From assembly GCF_900114825.1 (NCBI RefSeq), contig NZ_FOUI01000011.1:47992-111991 (forward strand): a stretch of DNA of 64,000 nucleotides, in the 5' to 3' direction. Shown here in pieces: positions 39,103 to 49,600 of the stretch. The notes under the pieces were generated by a model, which saw only the letters and a program-made list of their open reading frames with translations, was not told the origin of the DNA and made no database searches. The stretch comes from Halopseudomonas yangmingensis. GTDB lineage: Bacteria; Pseudomonadota; Gammaproteobacteria; Pseudomonadales; Pseudomonadaceae. A program made the translations under genes and the position numbers. The stretch's first letter is position 1, and every line of letters begins with the position of its first letter.

Positions 39103-39858
39103 ATGATTCGCGCCCGCGTCCTTGGCCTGCCCGAGCAGGCCAGCAGCCATGCCCACGCCGACCACCAGATGGTGGTGGCGCTGGATGGTCGCGCAGAGTT
39201 CGAGGTGGAGGGGCGCGGCGGTGCTGTAGGGCGCCTGCAGGCCTGTCTGGTACCCGGCAGTGCCCGGCACGCGTTTGCCGGCAGCCGCGACAACCGTATG
39301 CTGATTCTTGACCTGCCTGCCGACCTGCGGCAATTGCCGGCAGCCGAGCCGCTGCTCAGGCTCTTTGAACAGCCGCGCTATCTGCCGCTGGCGGGTTCTC
39401 TGCAGGGGCTTTTGCAATTCACCTCGCGCCAGCTTGAACTGCATGCTCAGGCCGAGTCTCCGATGCTCTGGCACCTCTCGGCGGCCCTGTTGCACGGTCT
39501 GCATGACGAACTTTTCCACGCCCCGCAGGCCAATCATGGGCGCCTTGATTTGCTGCGTCTGGAGCAATTCGTGCGGGCCAATCTGGAACGCCCGCTGGAT
39601 GTGGCCGAACTGGCTGCCCAGCAATGCCTGAGCCCCAGTCATCTGCATGCCTGTTTCCGTCGGGAGGCGGGCACAACGCCGCACCAGTTTGTGCTGCGGC
39701 TGCGTGTTGAGGAGGCCTGTCGTTTGCTTGCCGAAACGCGCTTGCCGTTGTCCGAGGTGGCTGCCCGGTGCGGTTTCTCCAGCCAGAGTGCCATGACCCA
39801 TGTGCTGGTCAGGCATACCGGTCGCCGTCCGCGCCAGTGGCGCCACGCTGTCGCGTAG
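39103..39858 (+). CDS. AraC-family regulator, probable PruR-like activator of putA
   Basis: This 251-residue AraC-type regulator has an N-terminal cupin-like sensing domain (ASSHAHADHQMVVALDGRAE) and two C-terminal helix-turn-helix motifs (LDVAELAAQQCLSPSHLHAC, then LPLSEVAARCGFSSQSAM). It lies directly upstream of putA, and in P. aeruginosa the AraC regulator PruR controls putAP, so the same role is likely. The start at 39103 follows GGAGTCCTGC. Two direct repeats typical of AraC sites lie between it and putA. Confidence 0.88.
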   Translation: MIRARVLGLPEQASSHAHADHQMVVALDGRAEFEVEGRGGAVGRLQACLVPGSARHAFAGSRDNRMLILDLPADLRQLPAAEPLLRLFEQPRYLPLAGSLQGLLQFTSRQLELHAQAESPMLWHLSAALLHGLHDELFHAPQANHGRLDLLRLEQFVRANLERPLDVAELAAQQCLSPSHLHACFRREAGTTPHQFVLRLRVEEACRLLAETRLPLSEVAARCGFSSQSAMTHVLVRHTGRRPRQWRHAVA

Positions 39859-39871
39859 TTTTGCGCAAAAC
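39858..39871. promoter_or_regulatory. Palindrome at the 3' end of the araC-type gene
   Basis: GTTTTGCGCAAAAC is a perfect 14-base palindrome covering the last base of the regulator stop codon and the start of the gap before putA. It could be a regulator site. No protein can be assigned from sequence alone. Confidence 0.35.
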
Positions 39872-39885
39872 CTGCGTTGTTTTTT

Positions 39886-39920
39886 GCAAGATTCCTGTCT
39901 CTTGACAGCGCAAGAATCCT
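39886..39920 (+). promoter_or_regulatory. Candidate AraC/PruR-type operator half-sites upstream of putA
   Basis: GCAAGATTCCT (39886-39896) and GCAAGAATCCT (39910-39920) are direct repeats differing at one base, spaced 24 bases start to start. A TTGACA-like -35 element (39902-39907) lies between them, with no good -10 at the right distance. That pattern fits an activator-dependent promoter bound by an AraC-type dimer. Confidence 0.5.
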
Positions 39921-40055
39921 CTCTCTGTGCGGCAGCTAACCACTGTCGACCGACAACAATAGTCAAGCGGTGAATCTGGTCTACGCTGAGAGAATCCGGC
40001 AACCCTGCCGGCTGCTCCTCGGCTGCCGATGCCGGAACACTGCGGAGAGCCTGCC

Positions 40056-43000
40056 ATGTTCAAAGCCAATAGCGCATTGCGCGGCGATTTTTTCCAACTG
40101 CCCGAAGACCAGCTGTTTGCCGCCCTGAGTGACAATTACTGCATTGACGAGTCGCTCTGGCTGCGCGAATTGATGCCGCTGGCCGAGCCGGCAGATGCCG
40201 ATGCGCTGTCGCGTCAGGCTGCCGAGCTGATCGTTCAGGTGCGCCAGCGCGACAATGCCGTGGACAGCATTGATGCCCTGTTGCAGCAGTACAGTCTGGA
40301 TACTCAGGAAGGCATCATGCTGATGTGTCTGGCCGAGGCACTGCTGCGTATCCCGGATGCCGCCACGGCCGATGCGTTGATCCGTGACAAGCTGTCAGCC
40401 GCTGATTGGGACAGTCACCTGGGCAAGAGCGAGCATGCGCTGGTGAATGCGGCAGCCTGGGGGCTGGTGGTGACCGGCAAGGTGGTGAACTTTGACCGCC
40501 GTCAGGATGGCAGCCCCGGCAGTGTACTGGAGCGGCTGGTGCGACGCAGTGGCGAGCCGGTGATCCGCTCGGCGATGCTGCAGGCGATGAAGATCATGGG
40601 TCGCCAGTTCGTGCTTGGCCGTACCATCAAGGAAGCCTTGAAGAACGGCAAGCCGCAGCGCGATGCCGGGTACAGCTATTCCTTCGACATGCTTGGCGAA
40701 GCCGCGCTGACCCGCGCCGATGCCGCCAAGTATCTGGCCGATTACAGCAGCGCGATTGCGGCGCTGGCCAGCGACGGCTACAAGGGCGATGCGCCACGCC
40801 CGACCATTTCGGTGAAGCTCTCGGCACTGCATCCGCACTATGAACAGGCCCGCGAGGCGCAGGTGCTGGAGGAACTTGGCGAGACCTTGCTGCAACTTAT
40901 CCGTCAGGCCCGTGAGGGTAATGTCGGTATCACTATCGACGCCGAGGAAGCCGACCGGCTGGAGCTGTCCCTGAAGCTGTTTGCGCGGGTCTACCGACAC
41001 CCGGATGTGCGTGGCTGGGGCAATTTCGGACTGGTAGTGCAGGCCTACTCCAAGCGTGCCTTGCCGGTGCTGTGCTGGCTGACCCGTCTGGCCCGCGAGC
41101 AGGGCGACCTGATTCCGTTGCGGTTGGTCAAGGGTGCCTACTGGGACAGTGAAATCAAGTTGTGCCAGCAGATGGGCGTGCAGGGCTATCCGGTGTTCAC
41201 CCGCAAGGAAGCCACTGATACCGCCTACCTGGCCTGCGCACGCTTTCTGCTTAGTGAACATACCGATGGGCTGATCTATCCGCAGTTCGCCACCCACAAC
41301 GCGCATACCGTGACCTGCCTGCTGGATATGGCCGGTGAGCGGCAGTTCGAGTTCCAGCGACTGCACGGCATGGGTGATGCGCTCTACGATACGGTTATCG
41401 AGAAAACCGGTCGTCCGGTACGCATCTACGCACCGGTTGGCGCACACAAGGATTTGCTGCCCTATCTGGTGCGCCGGTTGCTGGAAAACGGCGCCAACTC
41501 TTCCTTCGTGCATAAGCTGGTTGACCCGCGGGTGCCGGTCGAATCGCTTACAGAGCATCCGCTGGTTACCCTGCGCCGGCATGCCCGGCTGGATAATCCG
41601 CGCATTCCGTTACCGCCAGCCATTTACGGCGAGGGGCGGGGCAATTCGCAGGGCATCAACCTGAACATACAGAGTCAGTGGTTGCCACTGAAAACGGCCT
41701 ATGAAGGCTTTTTCAACCAGCAATGGACGGCTGCGCCCCTGGTGGACGGGCAGCGCCTTGAAGGCCGTGTGCGCCCGGTGCACTGTCCCTGGCAGCGCAG
41801 CCAGCAGGTTGGCGAGGTGGTCTGGGCGACTGCCGAGCAGACCACGGATGCCATCAGTGGCTTGCAGCGGGCGTTCCCCGGCTGGAATGCCACCCCGGTG
41901 GAGCAGCGTGCAGCGATTCTGGAGAAGACCGCCGATCTGCTCGAACAGAACATGCCCGAGCTGATGGCGTTGTGCAGCCGGGAGGCCGGCAAGAGCCTGC
42001 AGGATGGCATCGACGAGGTGCGCGAGGCAGTGGATTTCTGCCGCTATTACGCCCAGCAGGCACGTCAGCGCTTTGCCCTGATCAGCCTGCCGGGGCCCAC
42101 CGGTGAGCGCAATGAACTCTACCTGCAGGGCCGTGGCGTGTTTGCCTGCATCAGCCCGTGGAACTTCCCGCTGGCGATCTTCCTGGGCCAGGTAGCCGCA
42201 GCCCTGGTGTGTGGCAATAGCGTGGTAGCCAAGCCGGCCGAGCAGACCAGTCTGGTTGCCATGCGCTGTGTTGAGCTGATGCACCAGGCCGGATTGCCCA
42301 AGGGTGTGCTGGCTCTGTTGCCGGGTGATGGCGCCGAGGTTGGCAGCGTGATCAGCAGCGATCCGCGAATTGCCGGGGCGGCCTTTACCGGCTCAACCCA
42401 GACGGCTTTTCTGATCAGCCGTGCACTGGCGGCGCGTAATGCGCCACTGGCACCGCTGGTGGCCGAGACCGGTGGGCAGAACGTGATGCTGGTGGATTCC
42501 ACCGCGCTGCCGGAACAGGTGGTGCGCGATGTGCTGCACTCGGCCTTCGCCAGTGCCGGCCAGCGTTGTTCGGCGCTGCGCATCCTGCTGTTGCAGGAGG
42601 ATATCGCCGGGCGCGTGCTTGAGCTGCTGGGCGGTGCCATGGCCGAACTGCAGGTGGGGGATCCGTCACGCCGCGACACTGATCTGGGGCCGGTGATTGA
42701 TGCCGAAGCCCGTGAGGCGCTGCAGGCGCATATCGAGGAATTCCGCAGCCGTGGCCGGCTGATCGCTGAAACACCTCTGCCGGCCGGGCTGGATGGCCAC
42801 TTTGTGGCGCCGGTGGCGTTGCGGCTGGAACGTCTGGACGAGCTGGATCGTGAACATTTTGGCCCGATTCTGCATGTGCTGACCTGGCGCAGCGAGCAGC
42901 TGGGTGAGTTGCTGGAGCAGGTAAATGCCACGGGCTATGGCCTGACCATGGGTATTCACAGCCGCAACGAGCAGACCGTAGCCTGGATCGACCAGCGTGT

Positions 43001-43205
43001 ACGGGTCGGCAACCTGTATGTAAACCGCAACCAGATTGGCGCAGTGGTCGGTGTACAGCCCTTCGGTGGTATGGGACTGTCCGGCACCGGGCCCAAGGCC
43101 GGCGGGCCGCACTATCTGCTACGCTTTGTTACTGAACGAACCCGCACTATCAACACCACGGCAGTCGGCGGCAATGCCAGCCTGCTGACGCTGGGTGAAG
43201 GTTAG
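40056..43205 (+). CDS. putA: Bifunctional proline dehydrogenase/P5C dehydrogenase
   Basis: PutA (1049 residues) oxidises proline to glutamate in two steps. The N-terminal FAD barrel (about 85-480) carries LRLVKGAYWDSEIK and RIYAPVGAHKDLLPYLVRR. The aldehyde dehydrogenase domain (about 550-1035) carries the catalytic cysteine in SAGQRCSALRI, the glutamate in ETGGQN and the PWNFPLAIF segment. No N-terminal ribbon-helix-helix is present and the length is of the short class, so unlike enteric PutA it is probably not its own repressor. This fits the adjacent AraC-type regulator. ATG 40056 follows CGGAGAG. Confidence 0.97.
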   Translation: MFKANSALRGDFFQLPEDQLFAALSDNYCIDESLWLRELMPLAEPADADALSRQAAELIVQVRQRDNAVDSIDALLQQYSLDTQEGIMLMCLAEALLRIPDAATADALIRDKLSAADWDSHLGKSEHALVNAAAWGLVVTGKVVNFDRRQDGSPGSVLERLVRRSGEPVIRSAMLQAMKIMGRQFVLGRTIKEALKNGKPQRDAGYSYSFDMLGEAALTRADAAKYLADYSSAIAALASDGYKGDAPRPTISVKLSALHPHYEQAREAQVLEELGETLLQLIRQAREGNVGITIDAEEADRLELSLKLFARVYRHPDVRGWGNFGLVVQAYSKRALPVLCWLTRLAREQGDLIPLRLVKGAYWDSEIKLCQQMGVQGYPVFTRKEATDTAYLACARFLLSEHTDGLIYPQFATHNAHTVTCLLDMAGERQFEFQRLHGMGDALYDTVIEKTGRPVRIYAPVGAHKDLLPYLVRRLLENGANSSFVHKLVDPRVPVESLTEHPLVTLRRHARLDNPRIPLPPAIYGEGRGNSQGINLNIQSQWLPLKTAYEGFFNQQWTAAPLVDGQRLEGRVRPVHCPWQRSQQVGEVVWATAEQTTDAISGLQRAFPGWNATPVEQRAAILEKTADLLEQNMPELMALCSREAGKSLQDGIDEVREAVDFCRYYAQQARQRFALISLPGPTGERNELYLQGRGVFACISPWNFPLAIFLGQVAAALVCGNSVVAKPAEQTSLVAMRCVELMHQAGLPKGVLALLPGDGAEVGSVISSDPRIAGAAFTGSTQTAFLISRALAARNAPLAPLVAETGGQNVMLVDSTALPEQVVRDVLHSAFASAGQRCSALRILLLQEDIAGRVLELLGGAMAELQVGDPSRRDTDLGPVIDAEAREALQAHIEEFRSRGRLIAETPLPAGLDGHFVAPVALRLERLDELDREHFGPILHVLTWRSEQLGELLEQVNATGYGLTMGIHSRNEQTVAWIDQRVRVGNLYVNRNQIGAVVGVQPFGGMGLSGTGPKAGGPHYLLRFVTERTRTINTTAVGGNASLLTLGEG

Positions 43206-43224
43206 GCGAGAAACAACCGGAGTC

Positions 43225-43241
43225 GCCGGCGGGAGGCCGGC
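43225..43241 (+). repeat. Small hairpin between putA and putP
   Basis: GCCGGC (43225-43230) and GCCGGC (43236-43241) form a 6-base-pair stem with a GGGAG loop, 20 bases past the putA stop. No T tract follows. It may protect or weakly attenuate the putA transcript before putP. Confidence 0.35.
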
Positions 43242-43340
43242 AGCGCGAGCCGGGCAGGAGACATTTCCTGTTCGGCCCGTTTGCCGTGGGGCACATGACG
43301 TGCCGCAGGGCTATCATGACCAACAGAGCGAGAACAAAAA

Positions 43341-44816
43341 ATGACCGGCAATACGGCAATAGTTACAGCAACCTTCCTGGTGTACCTGGGCATCATGCTT
43401 GCCTTGGGCTACATCGCCTACAAACGTACCACCAACCTGTCTGACTATATTCTTGGCGGCCGCTCGCTGGGCCCTGGTACTGCAGCGCTGTCTGCTGGTG
43501 CCTCGGACATGAGTGGCTGGCTGCTGCTCGGCCTGCCTGGCTATGCCATGGTTGCCGGCTACGAAGCCAGCTGGATTGCCATCGGCCTGCTGGTCGGTAC
43601 CTGGCTGAACTGGCTGATTGTTGCCCGGCGTCTGCGGGTGTATTCCCATGCGGTGAATGACTCGCTGACGCTGCCGGCCTATTTCGAGTTTCGTTTTGAA
43701 GACAAGACCCGCGTGCTACGGGTGATCTCGGCGATCTTTATCCTGCTGTTCTTCCTGTTCTACACCAGCTCCGGGCTGGTGGCCGCCGGCAAGCTGTTCG
43801 AGAGCACCTTCGGCATGAGCTATACGCTGGCAGTGGTGATCGGCACCCTGACCATTGTGTCCTATACCTTTTTCGGTGGTTTCCTCGCGGTATCCTGGAC
43901 CGATGTGATTCAGGGCCTGTTGATGGCCGCCGCGCTGGTGCTGATTCCGGTCATGGCACTGAACGGCATGGGCGGCTGGGACGAGGCGCGTGCCGCCATG
44001 GAGGCGAAGAACCCCAACCTGCTGACCTTCTTCACTGATGTGGAGGGCAAGGCACTGGGCGCGGTGGCGATCCTGTCGCTGCTCGGCTGGGGGCTGGGTT
44101 ATTTTGGTCAGCCGCACATTCTGGCGCGCTTCAAGGCAGTGCAGAATGATGCAGCCCTGCCAACCGCACGGCGGATTGCCGTGCTCTGGTCGGCGGTCTG
44201 CCTGTTTGCCGCGCTGATGATCGGCTGGATCGGCATCGGCTTCTTTGGTGAGGCCGGTCTGGGCGATGCGGAGACAGTGTTCCTCGCGCTGGTCCAGGCA
44301 CTGATGCATCCGCTGGTCGCCGGTATTCTGCTGGCGGCGGTGCTGGCAGCCATCATGTCGACCGCCGACTCGCAGTTGCTGGTGTCCTCCTCGGCACTCG
44401 CCGAGGACTTCTACAAGGCGCTGTTCCGCCGTGATGCCACCCAGGTGGAGCTGGTCTGGGTCGGCCGCTTTGCGGTGGTTGGTATCGCCATACTGGCACT
44501 GCTGTTTGCCCTTAACCCGGAAAGCACGGTGCTGGGTCTGGTGGCCTACGCCTGGGCCGGCTTTGGCGCTGCCTTTGGCCCTGCGGTGATTCTGTCGCTG
44601 TTCTGGAGGCGCATGAACCGCAATGGCGCGCTGGCCGGCATTCTGGTGGGCGGTCTGACCGTGGTGATCTACAAGCAGATCGACAGCATTGGCCTGTATG
44701 AAATCATCCCAGGCTTTATTCTTGCCACCATCGCCATCGTGGTGGTCAGCCTGCTGACCCCGCCGCCGTCAAAAACCATCGAAGCGACCTTCGACGAGGT
44801 GGCGGAGAAGTACTGA
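43341..44816 (+). CDS. putP: Sodium/proline symporter
   Basis: PutP (491 residues) is a sodium:solute symporter of about 13 membrane segments that imports proline. Family motifs include LSDYILGGRSLGPGTAALSAGASDMSGW near residue 32, YTFFGGFLAVSWTDVIQG, and AAVLAAIMSTADSQLLVSSSALAEDFYK. The start at 43341 lies 135 bases after putA, with a weak purine stretch upstream. The position after putA confirms a proline-use cluster, possibly one operon. Confidence 0.97.
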   Translation: MTGNTAIVTATFLVYLGIMLALGYIAYKRTTNLSDYILGGRSLGPGTAALSAGASDMSGWLLLGLPGYAMVAGYEASWIAIGLLVGTWLNWLIVARRLRVYSHAVNDSLTLPAYFEFRFEDKTRVLRVISAIFILLFFLFYTSSGLVAAGKLFESTFGMSYTLAVVIGTLTIVSYTFFGGFLAVSWTDVIQGLLMAAALVLIPVMALNGMGGWDEARAAMEAKNPNLLTFFTDVEGKALGAVAILSLLGWGLGYFGQPHILARFKAVQNDAALPTARRIAVLWSAVCLFAALMIGWIGIGFFGEAGLGDAETVFLALVQALMHPLVAGILLAAVLAAIMSTADSQLLVSSSALAEDFYKALFRRDATQVELVWVGRFAVVGIAILALLFALNPESTVLGLVAYAWAGFGAAFGPAVILSLFWRRMNRNGALAGILVGGLTVVIYKQIDSIGLYEIIPGFILATIAIVVVSLLTPPPSKTIEATFDEVAEKY

Positions 44817-44825
44817 GGCGTTTAC

Positions 44826-45755
44826 CTAATGATGTCCCGCCGGCTCTTGCTGAACGGCAAGACGCTGGCGGCGGCGTTCGTGGTAGATAGGCCAGAGCTG
44901 GGCGATCAGCATGCCGGTAAGCATCAGGCAGCAGCCGACAAATCCCCGCATACTCAGACGCTCATCGAGGACCAGCCAGCCGGCGAGGGCGGCGAATACG
45001 GCCTCCAGGCTGAGAATGATGGCGGCGTGGGAGGCCAGAGCATCCTTCTGGGCCACCACTTGCAAGGTGAAACCTATACCAACTGCCAGCAGGCCACCGT
45101 ACAGAATCGCCGGGCCAGCCATCACGATTGCATCGTAGTCAATCGGTTCCAGCGCCAGTGCCAGTGTCAGGCTGATCAGCGCACAGACCACAAATTGCAG
45201 AAAGGCAACACGAATCGGGTCGTAACGGCTGGCCAGCGCACCAACCAGCAATACATGCACGGCCCAGCAGGCCGCACCGGCCAGTTGCAGCCAGTCGCCG
45301 GCGACGATGCGGAAGTTTTCATTAATGCTCAGCAACAGCATGCCGACCAGTGCCAGCAAGGCACCGCCCCAGGTGCCGATGCCGCTGCGCATGCCGATAA
45401 ACAGCCCGAACAGGGGTACCAGGATCACATAGAGTCCGGTGATGAAGCCGGAGTTGGTTACCGTGGTGAACATCAGGCCGATCTGTTGCAGGTTGATGCC
45501 CAGTGTCAGCACCAGGCCCAGCAGCAGTCCGCCGAGCAGCATTGGCCGGCTGAAAGCGCGCGCCGGTTGCGGATTGTTGCGGCCAACCAGCAATACTAGC
45601 GGCAACACTACCAGTGCGCCGAGCATGAAGCGCAGCCCGGTATAGAGGAACGGACCTATATGTTGCATACCCAGACTTTGGGCTACAAAGGTGGTGCCCC
45701 AGATCAGGGCGGTGATCAGCATCAGGGCATCAGCCCGGTAGGTGCGCAGGTTCAT
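44826..45755 (-). CDS. EamA/DMT-family permease
   Basis: This 309-residue inner-membrane protein has ten predicted membrane segments in two EamA repeats (ALIWGTTFVAQSLGMQHIGP in the first, ACWAVHVLLVGALASRYDP in the second). Drug/metabolite transporters of this type export amino acids, nucleosides or other small molecules, and the substrate is not evident. ATG 45755 is the first sensible start, with a weak ribosome site. It is convergent with putP and divergent from the response regulator. Confidence 0.9.
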   Translation of the reverse strand: MNLRTYRADALMLITALIWGTTFVAQSLGMQHIGPFLYTGLRFMLGALVVLPLVLLVGRNNPQPARAFSRPMLLGGLLLGLVLTLGINLQQIGLMFTTVTNSGFITGLYVILVPLFGLFIGMRSGIGTWGGALLALVGMLLLSINENFRIVAGDWLQLAGAACWAVHVLLVGALASRYDPIRVAFLQFVVCALISLTLALALEPIDYDAIVMAGPAILYGGLLAVGIGFTLQVVAQKDALASHAAIILSLEAVFAALAGWLVLDERLSMRGFVGCCLMLTGMLIAQLWPIYHERRRQRLAVQQEPAGHH

Positions 45756-45939
45756 CAGGATACCGCCAGCTCGGAATAGCCGTAGATTATCGATGCCAGT
45801 TTGATGCTGGCACAGATACAGTTGCAGTAAATTTTGCTCAAGCCTGTTATCCGGGTGGCTAATGCAAATTGACGTCAGACCGTTCTACTGGCAGGCTTCG
45901 TGCGGGCTGCACAAAAACAACAAGACAAAGGAAACAGGC

Positions 45940-46587
45940 ATGGGCTTGACCTATGACATTCTGATCGCCGATGACCATCCACTGTTTCGTAGTGCGTTAC
46001 GGCAGGCGCTCGGAGCCGGACTGGGCGGCGAGTCAACGCTGACTGAAGTCGGCTCCATCAATGAGTTGCAGCGCACCCTCGAACAGCGGAGTGACTGGGA
46101 TCTGGTGTTGTTGGATCTGAATATGCCGGGTGCCTATGGTTTTTCCGGCCTGGTATTGCTGCGCAGCCAGTTCCCGCAAATTCCGGTGGTGGTGATTTCT
46201 GCCCAGGAAGAGGCCGAGGTCGTGCAGCGCGCCCGTGATTTCGGGGCCAGTGGTTTCATTCCCAAGTCGTCACCACTGGAAGTATTGCAGCAATCCGTCC
46301 GCGAGGTGCTGGAAGGCGGTGTCAGTTGGCCGCAAGTTGAAGGCGATGCAGCCGCCCTTACAGATGAACAACAAGACGTCAGCGCTCGATTGGCAAGTCT
46401 TACCCCCCAGCAATTCCGCGTATTGACCATGGTTTGCGACGGCCTGCTGAACAAGCAGATTGCCTGGGAGCTGAACGTCTCCGAAGCCACCATCAAGGCA
46501 CACGTCACCGCGATTTTCCGCAAGCTGGGCGTACGCACACGAACTCAGGCGGCACTGGCGCTACAACATATGGAGCTGGCGCGCTGA
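45940..46587 (+). CDS. LuxR-family response regulator (ErdR/CrbR-like)
   Basis: This 215-residue response regulator has a receiver domain (about 1-125, DILIADDHPLFRSALRQAL, phospho-accepting Asp59 in LVLLDLNMPG, Lys in FIPKSSP) and a C-terminal LuxR-type helix-turn-helix (about 148-212, LTPQQFRVLTMVCDGLLNKQIAWELNVSEATIKAH). It resembles ErdR/CrbR, which activates acetyl-CoA synthetase and ethanol or acetate use. ATG 45940 has AAAGGAA upstream. The next gene encodes the likely cognate sensor. Confidence 0.9.
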   Translation: MGLTYDILIADDHPLFRSALRQALGAGLGGESTLTEVGSINELQRTLEQRSDWDLVLLDLNMPGAYGFSGLVLLRSQFPQIPVVVISAQEEAEVVQRARDFGASGFIPKSSPLEVLQQSVREVLEGGVSWPQVEGDAAALTDEQQDVSARLASLTPQQFRVLTMVCDGLLNKQIAWELNVSEATIKAHVTAIFRKLGVRTRTQAALALQHMELAR

Positions 46588-46697
46588 GTCGGTGGTACCC
46601 AATACCAAAGTCGTAGAAGGGCGGCTGGGCAAACCGCCGTGCGCCTGCCAGACTGTTCGCTGATCGCCTTACAATAACCGCCGGGCCGGACCACAGC

Positions 46698-49600
46698 ATG
46701 CTTTCAGGCACCCTGGTAGCTTCGATCTTCCTGCTTTACATGGCCGTGCTGTTCGCCATTGCCTTCTGGGGCGATCGTCGCCCTGGCGAGCTTGGGCCGC
46801 GCCTGCGAGTCTGGGTCTACAGCCTGTCATTGGCGGTCTGGTGTACCAGCTGGACCTTCTTTGGTGCGGTGGGCATGGCGGCTCAGCAGCGCTGGGGTTT
46901 TATCTCGATCTTTGTTGGCCCCATTTTGCTGTTCTTGTTCGGCTGGCGCATGTACGCGCGGATGATTGCCATCAGCAAGCAGGAAAATATCACGTCAATT
47001 GCCGACTTTATTGCCTCCCGTTACGGCAAGTCACAAGGCTTGGGCGTGGTGGTCACACTGATTTGTCTGATCAGTGTGCTGCCCTATATCGCCCTGCAGC
47101 TCAAGGGCATAGTGCTCGGCTACAACCTGCTGAGTGCGCCTGGGCTGTTCGAGGGGGCAGTGGATGAGGTGCCGGGTGCCGAAGATACCGCACTGGTGGT
47201 GACGCTGGTGCTGGCATTGTTCACCATCCTGTTTGGCACCCGCAGTCTGGATGTCACCGAACACCACCGTGGCATGATGCTGGCGATTGCCTTTGAATCA
47301 CTGGTCAAGCTGTTTGCCTTTCTGGCTGTCGGTATCTTCGTTACCTGGGGGTTGTTTGGCGGCTTCAATGACCTGTTTGAGCGGGCTGCTGCCAGTCCGG
47401 CGCTGGAGCAGTACTGGCAGCAGCAGGTGCCCTGGATAGGGCTGATGCTGCAGATCGCTATCGCCATGATGGCCTTTATGTGCCTGCCACGGCAGTTTCA
47501 GGTGGCGGTAGTGGAAAACAACAATCCGGCGGATTTGCGCACTGCGCGCTGGGTGTTTCCCCTGTATCTGCTGCTGGCCGGCCTGTTTGTCATGCCGATC
47601 AGCCTGGCCGGGCAGTTGCAGTTTGGTAATGCGCTCAATCCTGATTCCTACGTGATCAGCGTACCCCTGGCTGAAGGCCGACCGCTGTTGGCATTGCTGG
47701 CCTTTATCGGCGGCGCTTCGGCGGCCACCGGGATGGTCATCGTGGCAGCTATTGCGCTTAGCACCATGGTCTCCAATGATGTGCTGCTGCCATTGTTGTT
47801 GCGCCGTCGGCGTCAACAGGAGCGTAGCTATGATGCCTTCCGTGGCTGGCTGCTGAACGCCCGGCGCACCAGCATCCTGATCATTTTGCTGCTGGCCTAT
47901 GTGGTCTATCGCCTGATTGACAATGCCAGCAGTCTGGCTGGTATTGGTCAGATTGCATTTGCCGCAATTATTCAACTGGCACCGGCAATGTTTGGAGCAC
48001 TGTTCTGGAAGCAGGCTAACCGCAGCGGTGTATTTGCCGGTCTCGCCGTCGGTATGCTGCTATGGCTGTGGTTGCTGTTGATGCCATTGCTGTTCGGTGG
48101 CGCCGCAGCGGGTGCCTCGCGCTGGCTGGTGACGCCTTTCGCGCTGCAGCAGCAACTGGGTTTGCCCATTGACGGCTTGACACTGGCGAGTGTGCTGGCA
48201 CTGGCCGGTAATATCAGCGCATTTGTATTGGTCTCGCTATTCAGCCGCACACGGGTGCTGGAGCACTGGCAGGCGGGACGCTTTGTCGGACAGGACGCTG
48301 ATAGCCGCAGCGAAGGGCCAAGTCGAGCTCTGTTGCGGGTCACTCTGGATGATTTGCTCAATGTGGCCAGTCGCTTTGTTGGTGAAGAGCGCGCACTGGC
48401 AAGCTTCCAGCGCTTTGCCGCAGCGCAGGGCAGTGCCCTGCAGCGTACACATGTTGCCAGCAGCCAGTGGATTACCCATGTCGAGAGACTGTTGGCCGGC
48501 GTGTTGGGGGCTTCGTCGGCGCGCCTGGTGGTCAAGGCGGCGATTGAAGGGCGCGATATGCAGTTTGACGATGTGGTACGCATCGTCGGTGAAGCCTCCG
48601 AAGTGCTGCAGTTCAACCGGGGGCTGTTGCAGGGTGCCATCGAGAACATCTCCCAGGGCATCAGTGTGGTCGACAAGGACTTGCGGTTGGTGGCCTGGAA
48701 TCGCCGTTATCTTGAAATGTTTGATTACCCGGACGGGTTGATCAGCATCGGTCGACCTATTGCCGAACTGATTTTGTGCAATGCGCAGCGGGGCCTGTGC
48801 GGATCGGGTGATCCGCAATCGCATGTCGACAAGCGGATCAACTGGATGAAACAGGGTACTGCGCACCGCTCGGAACGGTTGTTTCCAAATGGCCGGGTGA
48901 TCGAGATCATCGGTAACCCGATGCCCGGTGGCGGCTTTGTCATGAGCTTCACCGATATCACCGAGTTTCGCAACGCCGAACAGGCCCTGAAAGAGGCCAA
49001 CGAGAGCCTTGAGCAGCGTGTCGAGGAGCGTACCTGCGAGTTGTCGGCACTGAACGAAGCCCTGCTGCAAGCCAAGGCGCAGACCGAGCGGGCCAGCCAG
49101 TCGAAAAGCCGTTTTCTGACGGCTGTCAGCCATGACCTGATGCAGCCGCTGAATGCGGCCCGGTTGTTTTCGGCCTCACTCGCGCATCAGCACAATCTGC
49201 CGGCCGAGGCACATGAACTGGTACGGCATCTGGATACCTCGCTACGCTCTGCCGAGGACCTGATTTCTGACTTGCTGGATATCTCCCGTCTGGAATCCGG
49301 GCGTATCAAGCCGGAATGGAGTGACTTTGCGCTGGACGACCTGTTTGATCCATTGAAGGTTGAATTTGGTGCGCTGGCTCATCAGCAGGGTACTGATCTG
49401 CGGGTGCGTGGCTGTACCGTACGGGTGCACAGCGATGTGCGACTGCTGCGGCGTATTCTGCAGAACTTCCTGACCAATGCCCTGCGCTATGCCGGTGCGT
49501 CCAGGGTCTTGCTGGGTGTGCGGCGTTGCTGCGGACAAGTGCGCATCGAAGTATGGGATCAGGGGCCGGGTATTCCGCGTGACAAGCTGCAGGTGATTTT

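Noticed and set aside
40056..40200. DNA-binding domain of PutA
   Set aside because: No ribbon-helix-helix sequence is present at the N-terminus and the protein is of the short class; regulation by the adjacent AraC-type protein is more likely.
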